A stretch of 18,764 nt of DNA, taken from NCBI GenBank assembly GCA_947628575.1, contig CANRAK010000022.1:1-18764 (forward strand), in the 5' to 3' direction. The notes below the pieces were generated by a model, which saw nothing but the letters and a program-made list of their open reading frames with translations, did no database searches and was not told where the DNA came from. Shown in pieces: positions 1 to 7,808 of this stretch (position 1 is its first letter; the number at the start of each line of letters is the position of its first letter). The translations under genes and the position numbers were made by a program. Source of the DNA: an uncultured Clostridia bacterium. GTDB taxonomy: Bacteria; Bacillota; Clostridia; TANB77; CAG-465.

Positions 1-1565
1 TGATTATGTCCCATTATACAAATAGTTCCAACTTCTAAGCTCTCAATAGGAAGCATTGGTGCACATTCAGAGAATGTTACATATAGTACTACATCTCTTT
101 TAGCCATTTCTACTAGTAATTCTTCTCTTTTTAAATGTGATGTAGAACCAACCATCTCAAGTCCATTATAATATGCTAATTTTTTTAGGTCATCTCTTAA
201 AGGTACAACTTGAAGCTGTGCATTATCAAAAAGAGATGCTGCTATTACTTGGTTATATGTATTTTTTCTCCAATCAGTACCAGCAGAATATAGTCCAAAT
301 TTTAGCTTCCCATCATCTTCTTTTTTTACTTTAGAAACTTCTTCTTTTACCTCATCACTTAGTCTAACAGTATTTCCAATAAATGCTGTTTTATACCCTT
401 GTGACTTATAAAAATTAACAAGACTTGCTTTACAAGTTCCCATTACATCTATAACATGTGCCTTATGTAGGTTTATAATCATAAGATTTGTTCCCCAGTT
501 TATCTCTTCAATAACTTGAGAATGACTTCCATGCCAAAAGCTCTTTAACTTAATATTAGGCTTTTTATTTCTTATCTTTATTGCTATTTTATCCCAGCCA
601 TAGTTAAAAGCACTAAATATTACTTGATTAACATCTAGCTCTATTATCTTATTTACTATTTTATCTACATTGCTATTTAAAAATACTTCCTGCATTGGTA
701 GTAAATTTTCAAACAGCTCTTTTGTAGCACTAGTTACACCAAGCCATCTAGGATTATGTATTATTACATAATCAAAAGACTCACCTTTTTTCTTTCTTTC
801 TAGATAGTCATCTAAAGCTTTTAATGTTTCTTCCATGCCTACATCTTTTTTTACTGAAAACTTACTTTTAAATCTTTGTACAGTGATATACTTTTTATAT
901 CCTATATTGTTTCTTAAAAGTCTTGCTTCAGAGAAGAAAAACTCACAAGCAAGTGGTCCTACTTTTCTTAGCATCTTAATCTTATTCTTTTGCTTAGTAG
1001 TTAACACCTTACTTCTATCATAAAATATAGCTTTAATATTATTAGAATAACCTTTTCCTATCTTTTCATAATCTACTGGATAGAAAAAATCATAAGGATA
1101 AATATATGAATTTTCATCAAATTTTACTAAATAATTATAATTATTACGTAAATCTTTACCAGTTATATTAGAAAATATATCTGTTATATTATCATATTTT
1201 CCCTCTTTAATTAATTTTAATACTTTAGCTATAGTACTGTTATTCTTCTCTTTAACATATATAATGTTTAGGGCTAATTTTTCATAGTCTGAATATCCAA
1301 TAAAGAAATCATTTTCAAGAAAAGTATTTATAGTCTTAATAAATTCAAATTCACCATCTAAAAATAGCCCTGGATTTTCATATAAATATTTAAAAATAGC
1401 ATACTCTTTTACTAGCATATTTTTATCATCTAGTTCATCTTTAGCTTCATTTATTAAATTATCAATACTAATAGCCCCTATATCATTAGTTTTAAAAAAA
1501 TCTTTATATTTTTTCTCAAATTCTTTAGAGGTATTGCAATATCTTATTTTTACATTATCAACCAT
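1..1565 (-). CDS. GT-B fold glycosyltransferase, large, C-terminus cut by window edge
   Basis: This reading frame has no stop before base 1, so only the first 521 codons are present. I translated it by hand from the ATG at 1565-1563. An AAAGG ribosome binding site lies about 9 bases upstream, and the ATPase gene's stop is 14 bases away. The last visible residues hold SECAPMLPIES, an E-x7-E pattern (E500 and E508) that in retaining GT4-type enzymes contacts the nucleotide-sugar donor. Before it, residues around 365-405 look like the hinge between the two Rossmann domains. H345 lies in FWHGSHSQ, reminiscent of the WHG motif of TagB/TagF glycerophosphotransferases, although the E-x7-E motif argues for a sugar transferase. 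The first 240 or so residues are charged and match no family I recognise. Third gene of the permease-ATPase transcript, so it probably builds or modifies the exported polymer; the substrate is unknown. Confidence 0.8.
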   Translation of the reverse strand, partial: MVDNVKIRYCNTSKEFEKKYKDFFKTNDIGAISIDNLINEAKDELDDKNMLVKEYAIFKYLYENPGLFLDGEFEFIKTINTFLENDFFIGYSDYEKLALNIIYVKEKNNSTIAKVLKLIKEGKYDNITDIFSNITGKDLRNNYNYLVKFDENSYIYPYDFFYPVDYEKIGKGYSNNIKAIFYDRSKVLTTKQKNKIKMLRKVGPLACEFFFSEARLLRNNIGYKKYITVQRFKSKFSVKKDVGMEETLKALDDYLERKKKGESFDYVIIHNPRWLGVTSATKELFENLLPMQEVFLNSNVDKIVNKIIELDVNQVIFSAFNYGWDKIAIKIRNKKPNIKLKSFWHGSHSQVIEEINWGTNLMIINLHKAHVIDVMGTCKASLVNFYKSQGYKTAFIGNTVRLSDEVKEEVSKVKKEDDGKLKFGLYSAGTDWRKNTYNQVIAASLFDNAQLQVVPLRDDLKKLAYYNGLEMVGSTSHLKREELLVEMAKRDVVLYVTFSECAPMLPIESLEVGTICIMGHN

Positions 1566-1579
1566 ATTTTTTTACCTTT

Positions 1580-2335
1580 CTATCCTTGAACTTTTATATA
1601 TTCATCTAATACTTTGTCTGTTTCACCATCCATTACGATTTCTCCATCTCTTATCCATAAAGCTCTATCACAGAAACTTTTAACTTGAGTTATATTATGA
1701 GAAACGAACACCATAGTTTTTCCTTCTTCTTTTAATTCTTTCATTTTATTTAAGCATTTTGCTTGGAAATGTGCATCTCCTACTGCAAGTATTTCGTCAA
1801 TTAGAAGAATTTCTGCTTGTACATTTACTGCAATAGAAAAAGCAAGTCTCATATACATTCCTGAAGAATATGTTCTTACAGGTGTCTCTATAAAATCTCC
1901 AAGTTCTGAGAATTCTATTATTTTATCTATTATTGGATCAACATCTTTTTTTCCTAGTCCATACATAGAAGCGTTAAAATAAATATTTTCTCTTCCTGTA
2001 AAATCCGTATTAAAACCTGCACCAAGCTCAATCATACTTGATACTTTACCATTAATTTCAATTTCACCTTTTTCAGGAAATATTATCTTATTAAGTAGTT
2101 TTAATAATGTAGATTTACCTGAGCCATTAACACCAATAAGTGCAACTGACTGTCCTTTTTTTATATCACAAGAAACATCTTTTAAAACAACATGTTTTCT
2201 CTTTTTATTTCTTCCTAAATGTCCTATTTTTTCCTTTAAGAAATATGATTTATCTTCATATACTGTAAATTCTTTTGTAACATTTTTTACAGAAATTGCT
2301 ATATCTTCACCTTTTTTAGATTTTCTTTTAGCCAT
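1580..2335 (-). CDS. Polysaccharide/teichoic acid ABC exporter, ATP-binding subunit (TagH/Wzt-like)
   Basis: A 251-residue ABC ATPase that powers export of a lipid-linked polymer across the membrane with the permease encoded just upstream. Visible motifs in order: Walker A GVNGSGKST (68-76), the signature YSSGM (156-160) in the form typical of polysaccharide exporters, Walker B ILLIDE (176-181) and the switch His in VSHN (213). The insertion between beta strands at about 25-48 is characteristic of the TagH/Wzt group. It ends soon after the ATPase core, so it lacks the carbohydrate-binding C-terminal domain of Wzt and the long extracytoplasmic tail of Bacillus TagH. Substrate choice would then rest elsewhere. 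The ATG at 2335 is preceded by AGGAGG inside the end of the permease gene, 5 bases from that gene's stop, suggesting coupled translation. Confidence 0.92.
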   Translation of the reverse strand: MAKRKSKKGEDIAISVKNVTKEFTVYEDKSYFLKEKIGHLGRNKKRKHVVLKDVSCDIKKGQSVALIGVNGSGKSTLLKLLNKIIFPEKGEIEINGKVSSMIELGAGFNTDFTGRENIYFNASMYGLGKKDVDPIIDKIIEFSELGDFIETPVRTYSSGMYMRLAFSIAVNVQAEILLIDEILAVGDAHFQAKCLNKMKELKEEGKTMVFVSHNITQVKSFCDRALWIRDGEIVMDGETDKVLDEYIKVQG

Positions 2336-2340
2336 TACTA

Positions 2341-3123
2341 CTATACCTCCTCTGCAAAACGTCTTTGTAGTTTATTAAATACTAAGTAGCCTATTACACA
2401 TATACCTAATGAAATTAAAAGTACAATTCCTAATGCTTTAAAATCAGGTAATGTTCTATCATATAATAGATTTTGATATCCTTGTATTATAGTAACCATA
2501 GGATTTAATCTATACAAAGCTTGCCATTTTTCAGGAACCATACTTATACTATATAGTATAGGTGATGCATACATCCAAATCATCATAATTGGATTCATCA
2601 TATATTGTACATCTCTTATATAAACATTAGCAGCTGATAGCATTAAAATTAAACCAAATGCAAAAACTACTTGAACCAGTATTACAAGTGGTAAAAATAC
2701 CGCATACCAAGTAATTCCAATTCCTGATACAAGTAAAGCAATAAATGTAATAACTAAACTAAAAAAGTATTGAATTGTATTACTAATTACAACTGCAAGT
2801 GGCAATACTTCTCTTGGGAAATATACTTTTTTAATTATACTTGCATTATTTGATACACAAGTAGTTCCTCCGCCTATCATAGTATTAAAAGCATTCCATG
2901 GCATTAAGCATACAAATAAATATATAGGATAATTTTCTATATTAGATTTGAATACTATACTAAATACTACAGAATAAACTAGAAGCATAAATAATGGGTT
3001 TAATAATGTCCATAAAAAACCAAATATTGACCCTTTATATCTTCCATTTATATCTTGTTTTACTAATGTAAATAACATGTGTCTATATCTATAAATTTCT
3101 TTTATTTTATTTATAAAACTCAT
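2341..3123 (-). CDS. Polysaccharide/teichoic acid ABC exporter, ABC-2 permease (TagG/Wzm-like)
   Basis: A 260-residue integral membrane subunit of an ABC-2 type exporter. Residues 20-44 (LVKQDINGRYKGSIFGFLW and on) form the conserved amphipathic entry and first membrane helix of TagG/Wzm permeases. YFPREVLPLA (101-110) is the cytoplasmic coupling segment that contacts the ATPase, and NPMVTIIQGYQ (207-217) is the usual motif before the last helix. Hydrophobic stretches suggest about six membrane spans. Length and motifs match the family, so the gene looks complete. The ATG at 3123 has an AAGGGAGAA ribosome binding site. It is the first gene of an operon running into the ATPase and glycosyltransferase. 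With the neighbouring TagD-like enzyme the best guess is export of a teichoic-acid-like or other surface polymer; the actual cargo cannot be read from the sequence. Confidence 0.92.
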   Translation of the reverse strand: MSFINKIKEIYRYRHMLFTLVKQDINGRYKGSIFGFLWTLLNPLFMLLVYSVVFSIVFKSNIENYPIYLFVCLMPWNAFNTMIGGGTTCVSNNASIIKKVYFPREVLPLAVVISNTIQYFFSLVITFIALLVSGIGITWYAVFLPLVILVQVVFAFGLILMLSAANVYIRDVQYMMNPIMMIWMYASPILYSISMVPEKWQALYRLNPMVTIIQGYQNLLYDRTLPDFKALGIVLLISLGICVIGYLVFNKLQRRFAEEV

Positions 3124-3184
3124 TTTATTCTCCCTTTCTTTTTATATTTTTTCTTTATAAATTTAACAGCTAATGTTCTGCATA

Positions 3185-3213
3185 ATTATATCATAATATC
3201 TTGTATAATTAAA
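3185..3213 (-). promoter_or_regulatory. Promoter of the exporter operon (extended -10)
   Basis: On the minus strand, TGATATAAT (3193-3185) is an extended -10 with a perfect TATAAT. The -35 at 17 bases spacing is poor (TTTAAT, 3213-3208). Transcription would begin near 3178, about 55 bases before the permease ATG. Confidence 0.55.
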
Positions 3214-3268
3214 GTAATTTATAGCAAAAAATGCTTATACACTTTTGGTTTACCATAACTTACTCAAT

Positions 3269-3289
3269 TCTTTCACAAGTCTTTCACAA
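3269..3289 (-). repeat. Direct repeat of TTGTGAAAGA, period 11
   Basis: Two identical 10-base copies (TCTTTCACAA on the plus strand, at 3269-3278 and 3280-3289) are spaced by one base, so their starts are 11 bases apart, about one helical turn. They lie just after the tagD-like stop codon and roughly 60 bases upstream of the exporter promoter's -35. A protein-binding site is possible but unproven. Confidence 0.5.
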
Positions 3290-3293
3290 TGCA

Positions 3294-3713
3294 CTATAAT
3301 TTAGCTAATTTTTCTTTTAAAATTGTAGAAGATGTTCCCTTAGTATATGGAAAATATACTATATCTACATTATATTTTTCTAGTTCTTTTTCCATATTGT
3401 TGTAAAAGTCTGTTCCTTTCCAATCATCTCCCATAAATATAGCATTTATATTATACTTTTGTGTAACTTTTACTTTATCTCTATCATTCATTATTATGAC
3501 TTTATCTACACATTTTAATGCTCCTATTATTCTAGCTCTTTCTTCTAATGGTACAAATGGAGTCTTATTTTTATACTCTTGTACTAGTTCATCTGAATTT
3601 ACTCCAACTATTAAATAGTTACAATGTTTTCTAGCTTTTTCAAGTAAATTTAGATGTCCTATATGAAATAAATCAAAAACACCTTGTACAAATCCTATAT
3701 CGTATATTTTCAT
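3294..3713 (-). CDS. tagD: Glycerol-3-phosphate cytidylyltransferase-like protein (TagD family)
   Basis: A 139-residue nucleotidyltransferase of the cytidylyltransferase-like fold. GVFDLFHIGH (11-20) carries the HxGH nucleotide-binding signature, and YTKGTSSTIL (123-132) corresponds to the RTEGISTT motif of TagD that contacts the triphosphate. The family activates glycerol-3-phosphate to CDP-glycerol for teichoic acid synthesis; Bacillus TagD is close to this length. The deviation from RTEGISTT leaves room for another alcohol phosphate as substrate. The ATG at 3713 has a strong AGGGGG site 8-10 bases upstream and its own promoter. It lies directly upstream of the exporter operon with no convincing terminator between, so some read-through is possible. 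Cytosolic. Family assignment is firm; exact substrate is inferred from the context. Confidence 0.85.
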   Translation of the reverse strand: MKIYDIGFVQGVFDLFHIGHLNLLEKARKHCNYLIVGVNSDELVQEYKNKTPFVPLEERARIIGALKCVDKVIIMNDRDKVKVTQKYNINAIFMGDDWKGTDFYNNMEKELEKYNVDIVYFPYTKGTSSTILKEKLAKL

Positions 3714-3741
3714 TTAGTAACCCCCTATCAATTACACCATA

Positions 3742-3770
3742 ATAGTACAATATTTCAAAAGAATTTTCAA
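3742..3770 (-). promoter_or_regulatory. Promoter of the tagD-like gene
   Basis: Minus strand TTGAAA (3770-3765), 17 bases, TACTAT (3747-3742). Four of six positions match in the -10 and five of six in the -35. A start near 3735 leaves a short leader holding the AGGGGG ribosome binding site. Confidence 0.5.
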
Positions 3771-3787
3771 TATTAAAATAAAAAATA

Positions 3788-3820
3788 ATGAGAGCTTATC
3801 ACTAAAAGATAAGTTCTCAT
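3788..3820 (-). terminator. Intrinsic terminator after the phosphomannomutase gene
   Basis: Arms 3788-3800 and 3808-3820 (ATGAGAGCTTATC against GATAAGTTCTCAT) with a 7-base loop, 13 positions. On the minus strand one A-C mismatch sits within the stem, and the hairpin is followed by a T-rich tract (TATTTTTTATTTT). On the plus strand the mismatch becomes a G-U pair and a run of seven Ts follows. It ends the transcript of the gene starting at 5209. Confidence 0.8.
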
Positions 3821-3835
3821 TTTTTTATTTTCACT

Positions 3836-5209
3836 CTATTTTACAAGTGCCATAAATTCTTCTTCAATTTTCTTCTCATCTTCTTGAGTCTCGCCTTCAA
3901 ATCTTGCTGTTATATTAGGCCCAGTATTTGATGCTCTAACTAGAGCCCAGCCGTTGTCAAACTCAGCTCTTACACCGTCTATATCATTTACTTTGTAACC
4001 TTTTTCTTTGCAATATTCTTTTACTTTATCTATTACTTTAAATTTTTCTTCGTCTGTTGATTTAATTATTATTTCTGGACTAGCATAATATCTTTTTACT
4101 CCTTCTAATAGTTCAGATACACTTTTATCTGTTTTAGATAGTATCTCAATAAGTCTAAGTCCTGCATATAGTCCATCATCTATATTATCCCATTTATCTC
4201 TGAAAAATACGTGTCCTGAAAGTTCAGAACCAAAAGCAAAATCTCCTTCTCTCATTTTTGCTTTCATATATGAATTACCTGTCCTATAACATACTGGTAT
4301 ACCACCAAGTTTTTCAATTTCATCTGCTAGGGATTTTGTACATTTTACATCAAATAGTGCATGTTTATTAGATATTTTATTCATTATATCTCTCCAGATA
4401 ATTATTGCATAAAAATCTATATAAACCATATTTCCTTTTTCATCTATTATACCAACTCTATCACCATCGCCATCAATTCCAATACCTAAATCTGCTTTTT
4501 CTTGTAATACAACTTCTTTAAGTTTAGCATTATTTGCCTCAACACTTGGGTCTGGATGATGATTAGGAAAATCTGGATTTGATTCTATATAAAGTGGTAC
4601 AAGCTCAACATTTCCAAACATATTATATACATCTTTTGCAATTATTGATGCAGTACCGTTTGCAGTATCTACTACAGCCTTTATTTTCCTATCGCCTAAG
4701 CTAATTGACTCTTTTATTGCTTTTAAGTAATCATCTTTTATATCGTAGTTAGATACTTGTCCTTTTCCAGATTTAAACTCTCCATTTTCAATATATACTC
4801 TAAAATCTTGTATCATTTGTCCACAAGCATTTCCAAAGTCATCAAACGCTACTTTAAATCCATTGTATTCTTTTGGATTATGTGATGCTGTAATCATTAC
4901 ACCTGGATCTATACATAAATATTTTTGTGCATAATAATACATAGGTGTTGTACATAATCCTAAATATACAACATTTACACCAGTTTGTGTAATTCCTTCT
5001 ATTAATGCATCAGCAAGTGGGTCAGATGATTTTCTATTATCATGACCTACCAAGCATTTTCCGTATCCTTTCTCTTGAATGTATGAGCCAAAACCTAGTC
5101 CAATAGTATATGCTATATCCTCATTTAAGTCCTGACCATATATAGCTCTAATATCATATCCTCTAAAAATATTTTGGCTTATGTTTTTATATATTTTATA
5201 CTTACTCAT
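3836..5209 (-). CDS. Phosphomannomutase/phosphoglucomutase
   Basis: An alpha-D-phosphohexomutase that interconverts 6-phospho and 1-phospho sugars, feeding nucleotide-sugar synthesis for surface polymers. Counting from the chosen ATG, TASHNP (about 107-112) holds the phospho-acceptor Ser109, DGDGDR (246-251) the Mg-binding aspartates, GSELSGH the sugar-binding loop and RASNTGPN the C-terminal phosphate-binding loop. All four domains are present, at 457 residues. I place the start at the ATG at 5209, where GGAGG sits 8 bases upstream. The frame stays open to a TTG at 5224, but that TTG overlaps the ribosome binding site and would lie at or upstream of the predicted transcription start near 5222. 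Monocistronic, between its own promoter and terminator. Whether mannose or glucose phosphate is preferred cannot be told. Confidence 0.9.
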   Translation of the reverse strand: MSKYKIYKNISQNIFRGYDIRAIYGQDLNEDIAYTIGLGFGSYIQEKGYGKCLVGHDNRKSSDPLADALIEGITQTGVNVVYLGLCTTPMYYYAQKYLCIDPGVMITASHNPKEYNGFKVAFDDFGNACGQMIQDFRVYIENGEFKSGKGQVSNYDIKDDYLKAIKESISLGDRKIKAVVDTANGTASIIAKDVYNMFGNVELVPLYIESNPDFPNHHPDPSVEANNAKLKEVVLQEKADLGIGIDGDGDRVGIIDEKGNMVYIDFYAIIIWRDIMNKISNKHALFDVKCTKSLADEIEKLGGIPVCYRTGNSYMKAKMREGDFAFGSELSGHVFFRDKWDNIDDGLYAGLRLIEILSKTDKSVSELLEGVKRYYASPEIIIKSTDEEKFKVIDKVKEYCKEKGYKVNDIDGVRAEFDNGWALVRASNTGPNITARFEGETQEDEKKIEEEFMALVK

Positions 5210-5228
5210 ATGTTCTACCTCCAACTAG

Positions 5229-5257
5229 ATTATATCATAATATTACTTTATTTCATA
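5229..5257 (-). promoter_or_regulatory. Promoter of the phosphomannomutase gene (extended -10)
   Basis: Minus strand TGATATAAT (5237-5229) is an extended -10 identical to that of the exporter promoter; the -35 region is weak. Transcription would start near 5222, giving a leader of about 13 bases that is little more than the GGAGG site. A 7-base inverted repeat (TTTTTGC 5261-5267, GCAAAAA 5281-5287) lies just upstream. Confidence 0.5.
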
Positions 5258-5380
5258 GTTTTTTTGCCAAATTTTGTTTTGCAAAAATTGTAATTACTTT
5301 TTTATTTTTTAGTACATTACTAAGTTCATATACTTTAAACAATATTAATTACATAATTCTTCAAATGAAATTTTAGTGAA

Positions 5381-5412
5381 AAAAAGCTTACCTAACATTA
5401 GATAAGCTTTTT
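5381..5412 (-). terminator. Intrinsic terminator of the mre-mrdA operon
   Basis: Arms 5381-5395 and 5398-5412 pair over the AAAAAGCTTA/TAAGCTTTTT core and the CTA/TAG top, with one G-U pair, and a run of Ts follows on the minus strand. The base of the stem overlaps the PBP2 stop codon (5414-5412), so the operon ends with no untranslated tail. Confidence 0.85.
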
Positions 5413-7526
5413 TAAAATACAATTTTGTTTTCTACAAATTCCTGTGTCTTCTCTTTTTGAGCATCATTTGTATAGATATCAAAATAAGCATTTGTTATTT
5501 CTTTTACCATAGGTGCTATATAATATCCCTCAGCGCCATGCTCTACTACAGTTACAACAGCTATTTTAGGATTATCATATGGTGCAAATCCAACAAATAT
5601 AGCGTTATTTGCTCCATTTGAAACCTGTGCTGTTCCTGTTTTTCCTGCAACTACTACTCTACTATCTGCAAATATATCTGCTGCTGTTCCTCCTGTTTCA
5701 GTTGTAACAGCATACATTCCTTCTTTAATAGCGTTTATATATTCACTTTTAATATTTAAGTTCTTAGTTTCAAAATTTACTCCTGTAAATTTACTAGTAT
5801 ATTCATTTATTTCACTTAGTGGTATAGATAAAACATCAGTACCTACATTTTTAATTAATGATATTTTATTTAGTGTACCACCATTTGCAATAGTTGCTAT
5901 ATAATTTGAAAGCTGTAATGGTGTATATAAATTAGTAGACTGTCCTATTGAAGCAGATAAAGTATCACCTAGTGACCATCCACTTGCATTATCTCCTGCT
6001 ATATTACCATTGGCTTCTCCAGATAGCTCAATTCCTGTCTTTTGGCCAAGTCCAAAGTTTTTAGCCCACTTAACTATTTCTTCTATTCCTATTCTTCTTC
6101 CAACTTCATAAAAGAAACAGTTACAAGAACCTTTTATAGCACCTGCTAAATTAATACTTCCATGTGTTATATTATGTGATGTATATATCCAGCATTTTGG
6201 ATTATATGAATATGGATATATTCCAGGATCAGTATACATTTCATCTACAGTTATTCCATTTGACTCTAGTCCTGAAAGACCAACTAACATTTTATATGTT
6301 GAGCCTGGTGAATATGTTCCAGATATTGCTCTATTAAACATTGGATTTTGAATATCTTCGTTTATTGCTTTCCATTCAGCAGATGATATTCCATCAGCAA
6401 AGCTATTAATGTTATATGTAGGATAGCTTGCCATAGCTAGTACTTCACCACTACTAACATCTAATACTACACAACTTCCTGCTTGTGCTTCTGGTATAGG
6501 CTCTCCAGATAAAGCACCACTTTGTAAGTTTTGAAGTGTATTTCTTAATGTATTTTCTACTACTTCTTGTATTCTATAATCTATAGTAAGGGTTAGGTTA
6601 TTTCCAGAATCTGCCTCTTTTGTTACTTGCTCAGATGTAACATTTCCAAATGAATCAGTTACAACTTTTTTTACGCCATCTTGTCCTTTTAAGTATTTTT
6701 CCATAGACTCTTCTACACCAGATTTTCCAATAACACTGTTAATTGTATAACCATCTTCTTTTAATGTTTCATATTCTGTTGTACTTATCTTACTTACATA
6801 GCCTAATATATGTGCTGCAAATGTATCTGATACATAGTATCTTTGTGGTACTGTTACTATATTTATACCATATAAAACACTTTTCATCTCTTCAATTTGT
6901 GCTACTGAATTACTAGAGATATTTCTTGCAATAACTGCACTACTAAATAACGAATATCCACTTACATTAGCTTCATATTTTACTTTAATTATTTTAATTT
7001 TATCTTCATACGAATAATTATCTAGTGCATATAGCTCACTATAATAATTTATTACATCCTCAAAGCTTGCATTTTCATCTAATTTAATTGATTTTAAAAA
7101 CTCTACTCTTAAATCTGTATTTTCTATATATTCATCTGAAAAGTTATCCTGTGCATCGTTAATTGGAAAAGACGAAGATATACTATCGCCGTTTTTTACT
7201 AATATATCTACTAGCATTTTTATAGCTTCATTATTTTCTTCTATTCCTACTTTAGTTCTATATATTTCAACATTATATGTAAGCTTATTTGTAGCTAAAA
7301 TAACGCCATTTCTATCATATATTTCACCACGTGGTGCAGTAATACTCTCTGTTCTAACAATTTTATTTTCAGCTTGCTCACGATATGATGCACCATTTAT
7401 AATTTGGATACTAAAAAGCTGACCAATAAATACAACTGCAATAATTACTAAGAAAAAAGAAAGCACAAGTTCTCTATTTTCTAGTATTTCAAGTATCTTT
7501 TCAAATTTTGATCTAATAAATTCCAA
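5412..7526 (-). CDS. mrdA: Penicillin-binding protein 2, class B transpeptidase of the elongasome
   Basis: A 704-residue peptidoglycan DD-transpeptidase that crosslinks side-wall peptidoglycan made by its SEDS partner RodA. One N-terminal membrane anchor (about 20-45), then the dimerisation/pedestal domain with APRGEIYDRNG (64-74), then the transpeptidase domain. Its active-site triads are all present: STYK (Ser409 nucleophile, Lys412), SCN (467-469) and KTGTAQ (629-634). The start is a TTG at 7526 with a strong AAGGAGG six bases upstream; no in-frame ATG occurs before the anchor. Last gene of the mre operon, 15 bases after mreD, with the terminator on its stop codon. The gene is intact and somewhat longer than the typical E. 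coli PBP2, with extra sequence in the pedestal (about 95-200). Confidence 0.93.
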   Translation of the reverse strand: MEFIRSKFEKILEILENRELVLSFFLVIIAVVFIGQLFSIQIINGASYREQAENKIVRTESITAPRGEIYDRNGVILATNKLTYNVEIYRTKVGIEENNEAIKMLVDILVKNGDSISSSFPINDAQDNFSDEYIENTDLRVEFLKSIKLDENASFEDVINYYSELYALDNYSYEDKIKIIKVKYEANVSGYSLFSSAVIARNISSNSVAQIEEMKSVLYGINIVTVPQRYYVSDTFAAHILGYVSKISTTEYETLKEDGYTINSVIGKSGVEESMEKYLKGQDGVKKVVTDSFGNVTSEQVTKEADSGNNLTLTIDYRIQEVVENTLRNTLQNLQSGALSGEPIPEAQAGSCVVLDVSSGEVLAMASYPTYNINSFADGISSAEWKAINEDIQNPMFNRAISGTYSPGSTYKMLVGLSGLESNGITVDEMYTDPGIYPYSYNPKCWIYTSHNITHGSINLAGAIKGSCNCFFYEVGRRIGIEEIVKWAKNFGLGQKTGIELSGEANGNIAGDNASGWSLGDTLSASIGQSTNLYTPLQLSNYIATIANGGTLNKISLIKNVGTDVLSIPLSEINEYTSKFTGVNFETKNLNIKSEYINAIKEGMYAVTTETGGTAADIFADSRVVVAGKTGTAQVSNGANNAIFVGFAPYDNPKIAVVTVVEHGAEGYYIAPMVKEITNAYFDIYTNDAQKEKTQEFVENKIVF

Positions 7527-7541
7527 CTTGTGCCTCCTTTT

Positions 7542-7808
7542 TTACCAATATATTTTATTTTGTTTTTTATCTATATATCCAATTATTTTTCCAAATATAA
7601 AGCAAATAATAAATACTAAAACTACATTTAGCATTATACTTATTACTAGTTGCTTTATTAAGAATATAAGTCCTATATACTGAGATATTTTTATCATAGT
7701 TTGTACGTACTGTACAACTTCAAACAGTGTAACACTTAATATTGTAAGAAGTACTATAGATAAATAATTTTCCTTCATATAGTTTTCGCCAATAAATCCT
7801 AGTAACAT
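7542..7808 (-). CDS. mreD: MreD, C-terminal half (frameshifted gene)
   Basis: An 88-codon frame that reads like the second half of MreD, the membrane subunit of the elongasome. It is very hydrophobic with three likely spans, and MLLGFIGENYMKENYLS at its start is where the central cytoplasmic loop of MreD would fall. Its ATG (7808-7806) overlaps the stop of the N-terminal half by 10 bases, and the two frames differ by -1. Only a weak TTGGA precedes the ATG, so independent initiation looks poor, though termination at the overlapping TAG could allow re-initiation. Joined to the upstream half the protein would be about 170 residues, the normal MreD size. It is either a real lesion, an assembly error or a two-piece MreD. 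Confidence 0.7.
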   Translation of the reverse strand: MLLGFIGENYMKENYLSIVLLTILSVTLFEVVQYVQTMIKISQYIGLIFLIKQLVISIMLNVVLVFIICFIFGKIIGYIDKKQNKIYW

